The notes beneath the pieces are model-generated. The model was given only the letters and a program-made list of their open reading frames with translations, was not told the DNA's origin and ran no database searches. Below are positions 24,938-32,777 of a stretch of 33,990 nt of DNA, one piece after another (position 1 is the stretch's first letter; every line of letters starts with the position of its first letter). Made by a program: the position numbers and the translations under genes. Origin of the DNA: Paenibacillus agaridevorans (lineage in GTDB: Bacteria; Bacillota; Bacilli; Paenibacillales; Paenibacillaceae). The stretch spans positions 71,484 to 105,473 of the forward strand of contig NZ_BDQX01000163.1 of the NCBI RefSeq assembly GCF_003112455.1, written 5' to 3'.

Positions 24938-26416
24938 CTACTCCTTCAACACCGCTTGTACATAGCTGGACGGGTCCAGAAGGGTCCGCCCTGCCTCGCT
25001 AGCGAATTCATATATCCATTCCGACCCGAAGCCCATCGCAACAACAATAAGCATTAATCCCGCGGTCGGCAGCAACAGACCGGCCTTTCTTGTGTCGGTC
25101 GCAGAAGCCGTCGCACGCTCATCGCCCCAGAAAGCCGCCATGAATATACGCATCAAAGAATACAGAACAACAAAGCTTGTCGCCAGCGAAACCGCGGTCA
25201 GCAGATAATGCTCGCCTTCCAGACCGCCGCGCACAATGAGCAGCTTCCCTGCGAAGCCGCTAAGAGGCGGAATGCCGGCAACAGCTAGTATAGTCGCGAA
25301 GAACATCCATCCGAGCAGCGCGTTGCGCCGCATCAGCCCGCCCATCTCGGAGAGCTTGCCCGTCCCCGCCGCACGAATAATTAACCCTCCGAGCAACAAC
25401 AGCAGCGCTTTGGCTATCATATCGTGCAATAGATAGACAACAACGCCTTCCAATGAGTCACGATTCGCCGTGGCAAGCCCGAAAGCGATAAAGCCCACGC
25501 TTATAACAATATTGTAATTCAAGATGCGCGGGATATCCTTGTAAGCCAGCGCCCCGAACGCCCCTAGAACCATCGTTGCGCCCGCCATCCAGCCGATCCA
25601 CACATGCGTCACCTCCGGCATGCCGCCGAAGACCAAAGTGAAGGTGCGCACGAGCGCATACACCCCCACCTTGGTCAACAACGCGCCAAACAGAGCCGTA
25701 ACCGCAGTCGGCGGCGCGCTGTAGGCGCCTGGCAGCCAAAAATAAAGGAGAAGGCCCGCCTTCAGCGAGAACACGATCAGGAACAACAGCGCTATGACGT
25801 TGAGGATGCCTCCTTGTCCGGCTTCCGCCACCTTAAGGAACAGGTCGGCCATATTAAGCGCCCCTGTTACGCCGTACAAATAAGCTACGGCCGCCACGAA
25901 CAGGGCCGAGGATACGACATTAATGATGACATACTTGAGCGTCTCCCGGAGTTGAAGCCTCGTCCCTCCTAACACGATAAGCGCATAAGAGGAGATTAAC
26001 ATCACTTCGAAGCAAACAAAAAGGTTAAAGATGTCGCCTGTTAAGAATGATCCATTGACGCCAACGAGCAGAAATTGCAAAAGCGGATAATAAAAATAGC
26101 TCTCTCTCTCTTCTCCTATGCTGCCCATTGAGAAAAATACAATAAACGAGCCAACGACCGTCGTTGCCAGCACAAGCAGCGCGGCCAGCATATCTCCGAC
26201 AAAAGCAATGCCATAAGGCGGTGCCCAGCCGCTCATATACAGGGTTTGAACGCCGTCCTTTTTGACATGAATGACGATTGATACGGCGATAGCGACGCCC
26301 GCGAGGCTGCTTGCCCCGCTCAACCAGCGCTGCGACAAAATACTTCGCCGCATAAAGACAAGCAGAACCGAAGTAAACAGCGGGACGAGCAGCGGCAGTA
26401 CAAGCAAGTTATTCAT
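24938..26416 (-). CDS. mrpD: Mrp antiporter subunit D
   Basis: This 492-residue protein has about 14 membrane helices and is homologous to complex I NuoM/N-type subunits. Family features: G-D-M-L-A-A-L-L-V near residue 76, F-L-L-V-G-V-N-G-S-F-L-T-G-D-I-F-N-L-F-V near 118, E-V-M-L-I-S-S-Y-A-L, K-A-G-L-L-L-Y-F-W-L-P-G-A-Y near 225, and H-D-M-I-A-K-A-L-L near 337. The conserved membrane Glu and Lys residues for proton transfer are present in the E-V-M and L-L-Y-F segments' usual places. The start overlaps the mrpC end by 8 nt. Normal length. Confidence 0.95.
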   Translation of the reverse strand: MNNLLVLPLLVPLFTSVLLVFMRRSILSQRWLSGASSLAGVAIAVSIVIHVKKDGVQTLYMSGWAPPYGIAFVGDMLAALLVLATTVVGSFIVFFSMGSIGEERESYFYYPLLQFLLVGVNGSFLTGDIFNLFVCFEVMLISSYALIVLGGTRLQLRETLKYVIINVVSSALFVAAVAYLYGVTGALNMADLFLKVAEAGQGGILNVIALLFLIVFSLKAGLLLYFWLPGAYSAPPTAVTALFGALLTKVGVYALVRTFTLVFGGMPEVTHVWIGWMAGATMVLGAFGALAYKDIPRILNYNIVISVGFIAFGLATANRDSLEGVVVYLLHDMIAKALLLLLGGLIIRAAGTGKLSEMGGLMRRNALLGWMFFATILAVAGIPPLSGFAGKLLIVRGGLEGEHYLLTAVSLATSFVVLYSLMRIFMAAFWGDERATASATDTRKAGLLLPTAGLMLIVVAMGFGSEWIYEFASEAGRTLLDPSSYVQAVLKE

Positions 26417-26747
26417 TCTCGTTCCCCCTTAGCTCTTCCATGTCATCCGTACCCAGCTTTTTGTATGCCTTATACGCAAGGACTAGCAGGAACGAAGTGA
26501 CGCCGAAGCTGATGACGATTGACGTTAGGATCAACGCCTGCGGCAAGGGATCTACGTAAGCTTCCGCTTTCTCGTCAAGCAGCGGCGGCGCCCCGGTCTT
26601 AAGACGCGACATCGTCAGCAGCAGCAGATGTACGCCATGCGACAGGAAGGAAGACCCCAGCACGATACGGAGCAGACTCTTGGACAGGATAAGATAAATG
26701 CCGACCGTAAATAACACGCCGATCGCGAGTGACATATACAATTCCAT
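26409..26747 (-). CDS. mrpC: Mrp antiporter subunit C
   Basis: This 112-residue protein has three helices and is homologous to NuoK. Markers: G-I-Y-L-I-L-S-K-S-L-L-R-I-V-L-G near residue 16, G-V-H-L-L-L-L, and D-P-L-P-Q-A-L-I-L-T-S-I-V-I-S-F-G near 66. The start is 2 nt downstream of the mrpAB stop and the end overlaps mrpD, so expression is tightly coupled within the operon. Confidence 0.95.
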   Translation of the reverse strand: MELYMSLAIGVLFTVGIYLILSKSLLRIVLGSSFLSHGVHLLLLTMSRLKTGAPPLLDEKAEAYVDPLPQALILTSIVISFGVTSFLLVLAYKAYKKLGTDDMEELRGNENE

Positions 26748-26749
26748 CG

Positions 26750-29623
26750 CTACTTATCCCTCCCGATCGTAAACAAGATGGTCGACGCTACGCCAATAAC
26801 GGTCAAATAGACGCCCAGATCGAACAGCGTTGCCGTCGCCAGCTCCAGCTCTCCAAGGAGCGGAATGTCGAAATAGCCGAATGTATGGCTTAGAAACGGC
26901 ACATTTGCCAGGAAGCTGCCGGTTCCGGTTAATAATGCAATCAGAATGCCGATTGCCGTAAGTCGTTTGAAGTCCACGCGAACGATGCGCGCGATCTTAT
27001 CCACGCCATTGGTAATAGCCAACAGCAGAAGCGCTGCCGAAGCCATCAAACCTCCGATAAATCCGCCTCCCGAATGATGATGCCCCATATAGAACAGATA
27101 CATGGAGTAGATCAGGACGAGGACTACCACCAGCTTGGCAACCGTGCGCAGGATAACGTCATTGCTTCGAATACCGGCATACACATCGTATTTCATACCG
27201 TCATGCCCAAGCGGCCTATCGTTCTCGTCTTCCTTCACCTTTAGCCTGATCAGCGCATAGATGCCGTAGGACGCAATGCCAAGCACGACAATCTCCAGCA
27301 TCGTGTCGAAGCCCCGAAAGTCGACGAGTATCACATTGACGATATTTTTCCCGCCGGCAAGCTTATAGCTGTTCTCGATAAAATAATCGGAGATCGATTC
27401 GAACTTTCGGCTGCCGCTTGCGCTTAGCGCAATAAGCGTCATAACCGCGCCGACGCTTGCGGCGATCAACAGATTCCATACTTTAAACGGCAGTCTGACA
27501 AGCTCCTTTTTGAGCTTCGGCAGGTGGTAGAAGCATAACAAGAAGAGAGCCACGGACACCGTCTCCACGATTAACTGGGTCAACGCCAAATCCGGCGCCC
27601 GAAAGATGACGAAAAATAGCGTTACCATATACCCTGCCATCCCGGTCAGAATGATAGCCATCAGCCTTGAGTTCGCGAACGGAACGGCTATAGCGGACAG
27701 AACAAGCGCTCCAATGACGACCGCTTCATAGAAGGAGGTTGTCGCCATTCCTTCCGTGTTCAGCGCAAATGCTCCCTCGAGCCACATTGTCAATCCCAAA
27801 GACAGCACAAGGAACAAAAAGATATAGATTAAATAATGACGAACGGAGCCCGTCATATACAGGCGAGTCAATCGCCCGGCAACATTGTCCAGCAGGCGTT
27901 GCCCGTCATCGTAAGCGCCGCTCAGCGAGACCCGATTGGTGAGCGGCTTGCTTACCCATGCGGCTCGTCGCTGCAGAATAAATATTGCAGTACCGACGAT
28001 AGCGACGCCAATGGTCATATACAACTCCGTATTCCAGCCATGCCACATATCAATGGAAACCATAAACTGTTCCTGCGGCTGAAGACCGGTGAAATGAATC
28101 GCCGCCATTGCGGGTTCAATCAGCGTATGGGATAGCAGATTCGGGAACAGGCCGAACATAACGACAAGCGATGCCAGGACGAGCGGCGGTATCAACATGC
28201 CGAGCGGCGCTTCATGGGGCTTCTTCTCGAGCTTCTCGAACTGCGCTTTCCCGCTAAACGTTCGGAACACAAGCAGCAGGCTGTAGGCAAACGTGAATAC
28301 GCTGGCGACCCATGCCACGATCGGAAACAGGGAACCCCACAATTGCATGCTGGCGAACGACAGCTCGCGGATTTGCAGGAGCGCCGTAAAGAACATCTCC
28401 TTGCTGAGGAAGCCGCCGAATGGCGGTATGCCTGCCATCGAGAAGGCGCCAAGCAGCGTGATCGTGAAGGTAATCGGCATAACCGCCATCAGTCCGCCAA
28501 GCTTCCGGATGTCGCGCGTACCCGTCTCGTGATCGACGATGCCTACCGCCATAAACAGCGCGCCTTTGAAGACCGCGTGGTTGATAAGGTGGAAAATCGC
28601 GGCCGTCGTCGCTTTGGCGAAGAACAGGTATTGGCTGGTGCCCGGATAAAATGCCGCGGCCGAGCCCATCCCGAGCAAACTCATAATGAGACCAAGCTGA
28701 CTAATCGTCGAGAAAGCAAGCAATGCCTTCAGATCCGTTTGCTTGATCGCCCGATAGGAACCATATATCAACGTGAGAAGCCCGACGCCGGATACCATCC
28801 ATAGCCAGACGGCATGGCCGGAGAAAACCGGGCTAAGTCGGGCAACCAGATAGATGCCGGCCTTGACCATGGTCGCGGAATGCAAGTAGGCGCTGACAGG
28901 CGTCGGCGCTTCCATGGCATCCGGCAGCCAAATATGGAACGGGAACTGGGCCGACTTCGTAAATGCGCCTGCCAGAACGAGCAGCATGGCCGTTATGAAC
29001 AACTTGTGTTCCGCCAATTGCGGTATGGTCTCCAGCAATTCTCGAATACCGAACGTACCCGACATCACATACAGAAGCGCGAAACCTGCAAACATCGCAA
29101 GACCGCCGCAAACGGTAACGACCATGGACTTAAGCGCGCCGTACCGTGAACGCTCCCGTCGATCCCAAAAGGCGATCAGGAGAAATGAGGAGATGCTCGT
29201 CAACTCCCAGAAGGCGTAGAGCACCATCAGATTATCGGACAACACAAGTCCGAACATCGCTCCCATAAACAACATCAGATAAACATAAAAGTACGATAAT
29301 TTCTCCTTGCTCTTATCCAGGTAATAAATAGAATACAACAGGACCAATGAACCGATTCCTGCTATTAATAAGCCAAACAGCAAGCTAAGTCCATCCACAT
29401 AAACGTCGAACCCAATGCCGAGCGAAGGAATCCATGGAAGGGAGCCGCTTATCTCGCTGCCGTTCTCTATGCTTGGGATCATAGACAACAGGAGAACGAA
29501 TATCGCAATCGGCAGGGGCAGCACAAACCAGCCCGTATGAACTTTCGGTAGTATCTTGTTCGCGATTGGCACAATCAGAGCGAACAAAAAAGGCAAAATA
29601 ATGACGAAATGAATGACTGACAC
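26750..29623 (-). CDS. mrpA: Mrp antiporter fused subunits A and B
   Basis: This 957-residue protein has an MrpA part (about 1-800) and an MrpB part (about 810-957) in one chain. MrpA features: G-F-D-V-Y-V-D-G-L-S-L-L-F-G near residue 72, F-W-E-L-T-S-I-S-S-F-L-L-I near 138, K-S-A-Q-F-P-F-H-I-W-L-P-D-A-M near 222, and F-H-L-I-N-H-A-V-F-K-G-A-L-F-M near 343. The MrpB domain starts near R-T-V-A-K-L-V-V and contains G-H-H-H-S-G-G-G-F-I-G-G-L. In Bacillus these are separate genes (about 801 and 143 residues), so the sum fits a clean fusion. The start is GTG 29623 with AAGGGGG 7 nt upstream. It is the first gene of the operon, about 187 nt from the predicted transcription start. Confidence 0.95.
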   Translation of the reverse strand: MSVIHFVIILPFLFALIVPIANKILPKVHTGWFVLPLPIAIFVLLLSMIPSIENGSEISGSLPWIPSLGIGFDVYVDGLSLLFGLLIAGIGSLVLLYSIYYLDKSKEKLSYFYVYLMLFMGAMFGLVLSDNLMVLYAFWELTSISSFLLIAFWDRRERSRYGALKSMVVTVCGGLAMFAGFALLYVMSGTFGIRELLETIPQLAEHKLFITAMLLVLAGAFTKSAQFPFHIWLPDAMEAPTPVSAYLHSATMVKAGIYLVARLSPVFSGHAVWLWMVSGVGLLTLIYGSYRAIKQTDLKALLAFSTISQLGLIMSLLGMGSAAAFYPGTSQYLFFAKATTAAIFHLINHAVFKGALFMAVGIVDHETGTRDIRKLGGLMAVMPITFTITLLGAFSMAGIPPFGGFLSKEMFFTALLQIRELSFASMQLWGSLFPIVAWVASVFTFAYSLLLVFRTFSGKAQFEKLEKKPHEAPLGMLIPPLVLASLVVMFGLFPNLLSHTLIEPAMAAIHFTGLQPQEQFMVSIDMWHGWNTELYMTIGVAIVGTAIFILQRRAAWVSKPLTNRVSLSGAYDDGQRLLDNVAGRLTRLYMTGSVRHYLIYIFLFLVLSLGLTMWLEGAFALNTEGMATTSFYEAVVIGALVLSAIAVPFANSRLMAIILTGMAGYMVTLFFVIFRAPDLALTQLIVETVSVALFLLCFYHLPKLKKELVRLPFKVWNLLIAASVGAVMTLIALSASGSRKFESISDYFIENSYKLAGGKNIVNVILVDFRGFDTMLEIVVLGIASYGIYALIRLKVKEDENDRPLGHDGMKYDVYAGIRSNDVILRTVAKLVVVLVLIYSMYLFYMGHHHSGGGFIGGLMASAALLLLAITNGVDKIARIVRVDFKRLTAIGILIALLTGTGSFLANVPFLSHTFGYFDIPLLGELELATATLFDLGVYLTVIGVASTILFTIGRDK

Positions 29624-29745
29624 AATCTATCCCCCTTAATCCTTCTATCTCTAAAGTATGACCATTTCCACCCAGCATCATATCCCTTGTTAGAGGTTGT
29701 TGAACTTGCACTATTATGGTTGCCGGCGTATGCCTGAAAAAGCGC

Positions 29746-29771
29746 AAAAAGAGCCCGCGTTTGGCAGGCTC
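29746..29771 (-). terminator. Intrinsic terminator in the mrp leader
   Basis: On the minus strand GAGCCTGC-CAAAC-GCGGGCTC forms an 8-bp stem (one U-G pair) followed by UUUUU. It lies between the strong mrp promoter and the mrpA start, about 40 nt after the predicted transcription start, so it would cut the leader short unless relieved. Confidence 0.7.
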
Positions 29772-29816
29772 CTCCGAGTGTTGCATCATATGAAATTGGG
29801 CCATAAATCTGTCGTT

Positions 29817-29846
29817 ATTATATCCCAGCCCTATCCTTTTTGTCAA
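29817..29846 (-). promoter_or_regulatory. mrp operon promoter
   Basis: Minus-strand consensus TTGACA (29841-29846), 18-nt spacer, TATAAT (29817-29822). Start of transcription near 29810. No other minus-strand gene lies between it and mrpA. Confidence 0.75.
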
Positions 29847-29904
29847 AATCGGAATGAGATTCTTGCAGGCAGGGGATTACTCTTATTAGAAAGGAGTGAT
29901 CCCG

Positions 29905-30129
29905 TTGTCACTGCATGCGAAATGGATGATTTGTTTGCTCATTTTTATATTTATAGCAGGGATAGCAGCCTGGTCCAATTATCGGATACAAATGGAGCGT
30001 CCAAACACGGTGAACCAATCCCCCAAGTCCGAAGGAACCTATAGGGGACTAACCTCGCCGGAAAACGATATTAGCCTGGTCAACTATAAGCCTCGCGAGT
30101 ATGTGAAAATTGTTCGGAAAGCTCGGTAA
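29905..30129 (+). CDS. Small single-span membrane protein
   Basis: This 74-residue protein from TTG 29905, chosen because AAAGGAG (29890-29896) lies 8 nt upstream, has one N-terminal hydrophobic span (W-M-I-C-L-L-I-F-I-F-I-A-G-I-A-A-W) and a polar Ser/Asn/Lys-rich C-terminal part. It probably sits as a signal-anchor with an exposed tail. I do not recognise the family. It is divergent from the mrp operon, whose promoter lies immediately upstream. A good ribosome site and a frame that ends just before the opposite gene support it being real. Confidence 0.6.
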   Translation: MSLHAKWMICLLIFIFIAGIAAWSNYRIQMERPNTVNQSPKSEGTYRGLTSPENDISLVNYKPREYVKIVRKAR

Positions 30130-30142
30130 GTGATATTACGGC

Positions 30143-30610
30143 TCATTTCAACTTCAGCTGTTGGCCGATCTCCTTGGTGTATTCGGTCATTCTCATAATG
30201 ATCTCGGACCGCAAGGATTCCCTGACCACGCCGAATTTCTCCTCATAGCCCCTGCAGAAATAACGGAAGTAGAGGATCCCGTCATTCATCTCCTCCTCGA
30301 TCACTTTTATATTTTTTAGCCTGAACTCCTTCTTGAGGGCATAGTAGTCGGCAGTGACCCTCTGCATCAGATATTCCATGCAGCGGACGAGGACTCCCTT
30401 GAGAGAAACCTGCATGAAGGACAGATCCTGAATGCTCTTCTGAATCATGGTGAGCATGTGCGGATACATAATATAATCTCGTATTTGGTCTAACTCGTCG
30501 GCTGTTGGTCTGCCCACTTGCTTCGATTCGTATCGCTTCTCGTACTGCTCCTTGTGCTCCGTAAGCAGCATCTTGGATTTCCACCGTTCATTGCCATCCA
30601 ACTTGCTCAT
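30143..30610 (-). CDS. Unknown protein coupled to the Y-family polymerase
   Basis: This 155-residue soluble, charged, mostly helical protein with basic N-terminus contains G-R-P-T-A-D-E-L-D-Q-I-R-D-Y-I and a C-terminal helix F-G-V-V-R-E-S-L-R-S-E-I-I-M-R-M. It has no signal peptide or membrane span. I do not recognise the family; it is not YolD, the usual small partner of UvrX-type polymerases. Its ATG overlaps the polymerase stop as ATGA (30607-30610), so it is translated from the same SOS-regulated message and may be a polymerase accessory factor (inference). Confidence 0.75.
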   Translation of the reverse strand: MSKLDGNERWKSKMLLTEHKEQYEKRYESKQVGRPTADELDQIRDYIMYPHMLTMIQKSIQDLSFMQVSLKGVLVRCMEYLMQRVTADYYALKKEFRLKNIKVIEEEMNDGILYFRYFCRGYEEKFGVVRESLRSEIIMRMTEYTKEIGQQLKLK

Positions 30611-31866
30611 TTAAAGTGCCCCCCGATCTGTCCCGCCCTCTCGCGAGCTACTCCGGCATCGAGAAGCGAGGATGCCCTCATGATTGCCATGTCGCCGAAC
30701 CGATCCTTGATCGCGTCCGTTGTTTTCTCCAGCTCGAATGTTTTATATCGGTCATCAAAGAGGTCAAGCTGCTGCACCTGGTCGCTGGAGAGCTGATTAA
30801 GAGCGATCATAATATGGGTAACGGGCATGCCCTGCCAATATTCTTCGAATAAGCGAAGAACGGCAGCCGACAACTCATGGGTAAGCGATGTCGGATGCAG
30901 CAGAGTAAGCTGCCGGTTGAACCTGTTGCCCCTCTTCCCATCGGTCTCCCCCATGCCAAGGGAGATCACCCTGCCCTGCACCCCGAGCCTGCGCGCACGA
31001 CGGCAGACCTCGATGCAAAGCTCCAGCAGGACAACCTCGATATCCTCCCTTCGCGTATACAACGAAGCTCTAAGCGTCTTGCCATGACTGACGGACTTTA
31101 GCGGGGCGCTTATAGAAGCAACGACCGGACTGGGATCAATGCCGCGAGCCGTCTGCCAATAATATTCGGCCTGAATGTCCGATTGCTTGCCCATCATCCG
31201 GCGCATCTGCTTCTTGAACATCGGGAGCTCCATCCGGGCGATATGTCCGATGGTATCCAGCCCCCACATCGTGAACCGCCGGGTCATGCGCGAAGCAACC
31301 ATAAACATTTTGTGGACCGGCAGCGGCCACAGGTCTTTCTCGATATCGGAATGGTCAAGCCGATAGATCCCGGACGGCTGTTTCTTCGCGAAATTATCCG
31401 TAGCCGTCTTGGCCAACACCTTTGTCGGTCCTATTCCCACCCGGGACCATACGCCGGTAGCCAGCTTGACTTTGTGTTGTATTTGGACCGCAATCTCCTC
31501 CGCCGATCCGAATAAGCCAAGCGAACCCGTCACATCCAGAAACTGCTCGTCGATGGAATACGGCTCCACCAATGGGGTAAAGGTTTCGAAAATCTCCGTA
31601 ATTAACAACGAGTACGTAATGTACCTCTGCATGCGAGGTTTAATGATGACGAGATCCTTGCAAAGAGCCTTCGCCTCGAACACTCTGCTCGCCGTTGTAA
31701 CTCCCTGCGCCTTGGCGAGCGGGCATGCCGCCAATATAATCCCGCTTCGCCGCTCCGGATCGGCCACGGCTACAGGCTTATCCCGGTATTCCGGATGCGC
31801 GGCCTTCTCAACGCTCGCATAGAAGGACTGACCATCCACAAGCAATATGGAACGTTCAGAGGGCAT
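30607..31866 (-). CDS. Y-family translesion DNA polymerase (UvrX/DinB-like)
   Basis: This 419-residue UmuC/UvrX-type polymerase copies damaged DNA with low fidelity. Catalytic acidic residues are in L-L-V-D-G-Q-S-F-Y-A-S-V-E (Asp11) and S-I-D-E-Q-F-L-D-V-T (Asp106, Glu107). The steric-gate region is F-Y-A-S. Little-finger and thumb regions follow, and a beta-clamp-binding motif Q-L-D-L-F is at 366-370. The length fits UvrX-like enzymes of Bacillota. GGTGGTGAG precedes the ATG by about 5 nt. Two LexA boxes at 31969-32010 show it is part of the SOS response. It is followed by an overlapping unknown gene. Confidence 0.92.
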   Translation of the reverse strand: MPSERSILLVDGQSFYASVEKAAHPEYRDKPVAVADPERRSGIILAACPLAKAQGVTTASRVFEAKALCKDLVIIKPRMQRYITYSLLITEIFETFTPLVEPYSIDEQFLDVTGSLGLFGSAEEIAVQIQHKVKLATGVWSRVGIGPTKVLAKTATDNFAKKQPSGIYRLDHSDIEKDLWPLPVHKMFMVASRMTRRFTMWGLDTIGHIARMELPMFKKQMRRMMGKQSDIQAEYYWQTARGIDPSPVVASISAPLKSVSHGKTLRASLYTRREDIEVVLLELCIEVCRRARRLGVQGRVISLGMGETDGKRGNRFNRQLTLLHPTSLTHELSAAVLRLFEEYWQGMPVTHIMIALNQLSSDQVQQLDLFDDRYKTFELEKTTDAIKDRFGDMAIMRASSLLDAGVARERAGQIGGHFK

Positions 31867-31968
31867 GACATCTCACCACCCTCGCAGACAGAGTCTCATC
31901 GGCACGAAGCAATCGGGGTAATGCGATACGAAGTCCCACGCCATTGTTCATCTTGCATCCGACCTTTC

Positions 31969-31980
31969 GAACATTTGTTC
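31969..31980. promoter_or_regulatory. LexA (SOS) box, proximal
   Basis: GAACATTTGTTC fits the Bacillus LexA consensus GAAC-N4-GTTC, preceded by C as in the CGAAC form. It lies about 100 nt upstream of the polymerase start, within the promoter region. Confidence 0.85.
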
Positions 31981-31998
31981 TTATTATCATCTTAATAC

Positions 31999-32010
31999 GA
32001 ACAATTGTTC
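31999..32010. promoter_or_regulatory. LexA (SOS) box, distal
   Basis: GAACAATTGTTC, a perfect 12-bp palindrome matching GAAC-N4-GTTC and preceded by C. Its start is exactly 30 bp from that of the proximal box, so both sites face the same side of the helix. Confidence 0.88.
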
Positions 32011-32133
32011 CCGCGCAAGGACTAAAATATGTATGCTTATCCAACGATATTCTTTAGATGCCCTATACATCATATTTTTTTAAAAGAAGGCAAAGCTAAA
32101 CAAGGCGTTTACTAATCTAAAGGAGTGTTATAA

Positions 32134-32652
32134 ATGGGTATTTTGAGCGGCAATCCGAAGGATGAACCCATGCATTATGGCGAGATTTACACCGCTTGGC
32201 AGGGTTCTATGGTGGCGAAGGGGATGATTTCCTGTTATCAGGCTTATCAGAACCATGCCGGGGACAAAGAACTGAAGAAAATTTTGGAAGCGCTCCTCGA
32301 CCAATCCAAGTTGGAAGCGAAAGAGCTTGACCAACTGCTTACAAACAACGGAATCGCACCTATTCCTGCTCCTGCCGAAAGACCGCCAGTCAAGCTGGAG
32401 GATATTCCGGTCGGCGCAAGATTTACGGATATGGAAATCGCGGCTGCGATCGCTGCCGATACGGCGGCAGGGATTGTGGGATGCAGCCAAGCCATGATCC
32501 AATGCATCAGGGAAGACATTGCGGCCCTGTACGCCAAGTACCATTTGGCCAAAACAGCCCTCGCCGTTCGCATCCTGGAGATGAATAAGGAAAAAGGCTG
32601 GCTCATCCCTCCCCCGCTTCAGGTAAAACGGCCAGAATTAGTCGAAGCCTGA
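32134..32652 (+). CDS. DUF3231 family protein (CotF-like, ferritin-like fold)
   Basis: This 172-residue, mostly helical protein resembles the DUF3231 family of Bacillota, which is related to spore coat protein F and has a ferritin-like bundle. It starts with short polar residues then E-I-Y-T-A-W-Q-G-S-M-V-A-K-G-M-I-S-C-Y-Q-A-Y and has a middle section K-L-E-D-I-P-V-G-A-R-F-T-D-M-E-I and C-terminal E-M-N-K-E-K-G-W-L-I-P-P-P, typical of the family. Family members are usually about 170 residues (single) or 340 (double), so this is a single unit. AAAGGAGTG precedes the ATG by 7 nt. It may be a sporulation gene, but no clear sporulation-sigma promoter could be identified by eye. Confidence 0.85.
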   Translation: MGILSGNPKDEPMHYGEIYTAWQGSMVAKGMISCYQAYQNHAGDKELKKILEALLDQSKLEAKELDQLLTNNGIAPIPAPAERPPVKLEDIPVGARFTDMEIAAAIAADTAAGIVGCSQAMIQCIREDIAALYAKYHLAKTALAVRILEMNKEKGWLIPPPLQVKRPELVEA

Positions 32653-32706
32653 TTGGACGAAGCCGTGAGTCATAGCCGACTCTTAAAGATATCCTGATTG
32701 CAAATA

Positions 32707-32758
32707 AACCGTTCCTCGTTGCATGGCGGCTGACGCCGCCGCCAACGAAGGAACGGTT
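32707..32758. terminator. Long bidirectional hairpin terminator
   Basis: Outer stem AACCGTTCCT/AGGAACGGTT (32707-32716 with 32749-32758), inner CGTTG/CAACG and GGCGGC/GCCGCC pairings. It separates the convergent DUF3231 gene and the fucosidase gene. The T-run is short on both sides. Confidence 0.75.
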
Positions 32759-32777
32759 GTTTGGCTTAACCCTTATT

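Noticed and set aside
29385..29846. 153-codon minus-strand frame running through the mrp leader into mrpA
   Set aside because: Most of it overlaps mrpA out of frame and the sequence is unlike any family; an ATG near 29804 could at most encode a leader peptide, but it has no good ribosome site.
29746..29846. Known sodium or lithium riboswitch in the mrp leader
   Set aside because: The segment between the predicted transcription start and the terminator is only about 40 nt and shows none of the conserved structure I recall for those classes.
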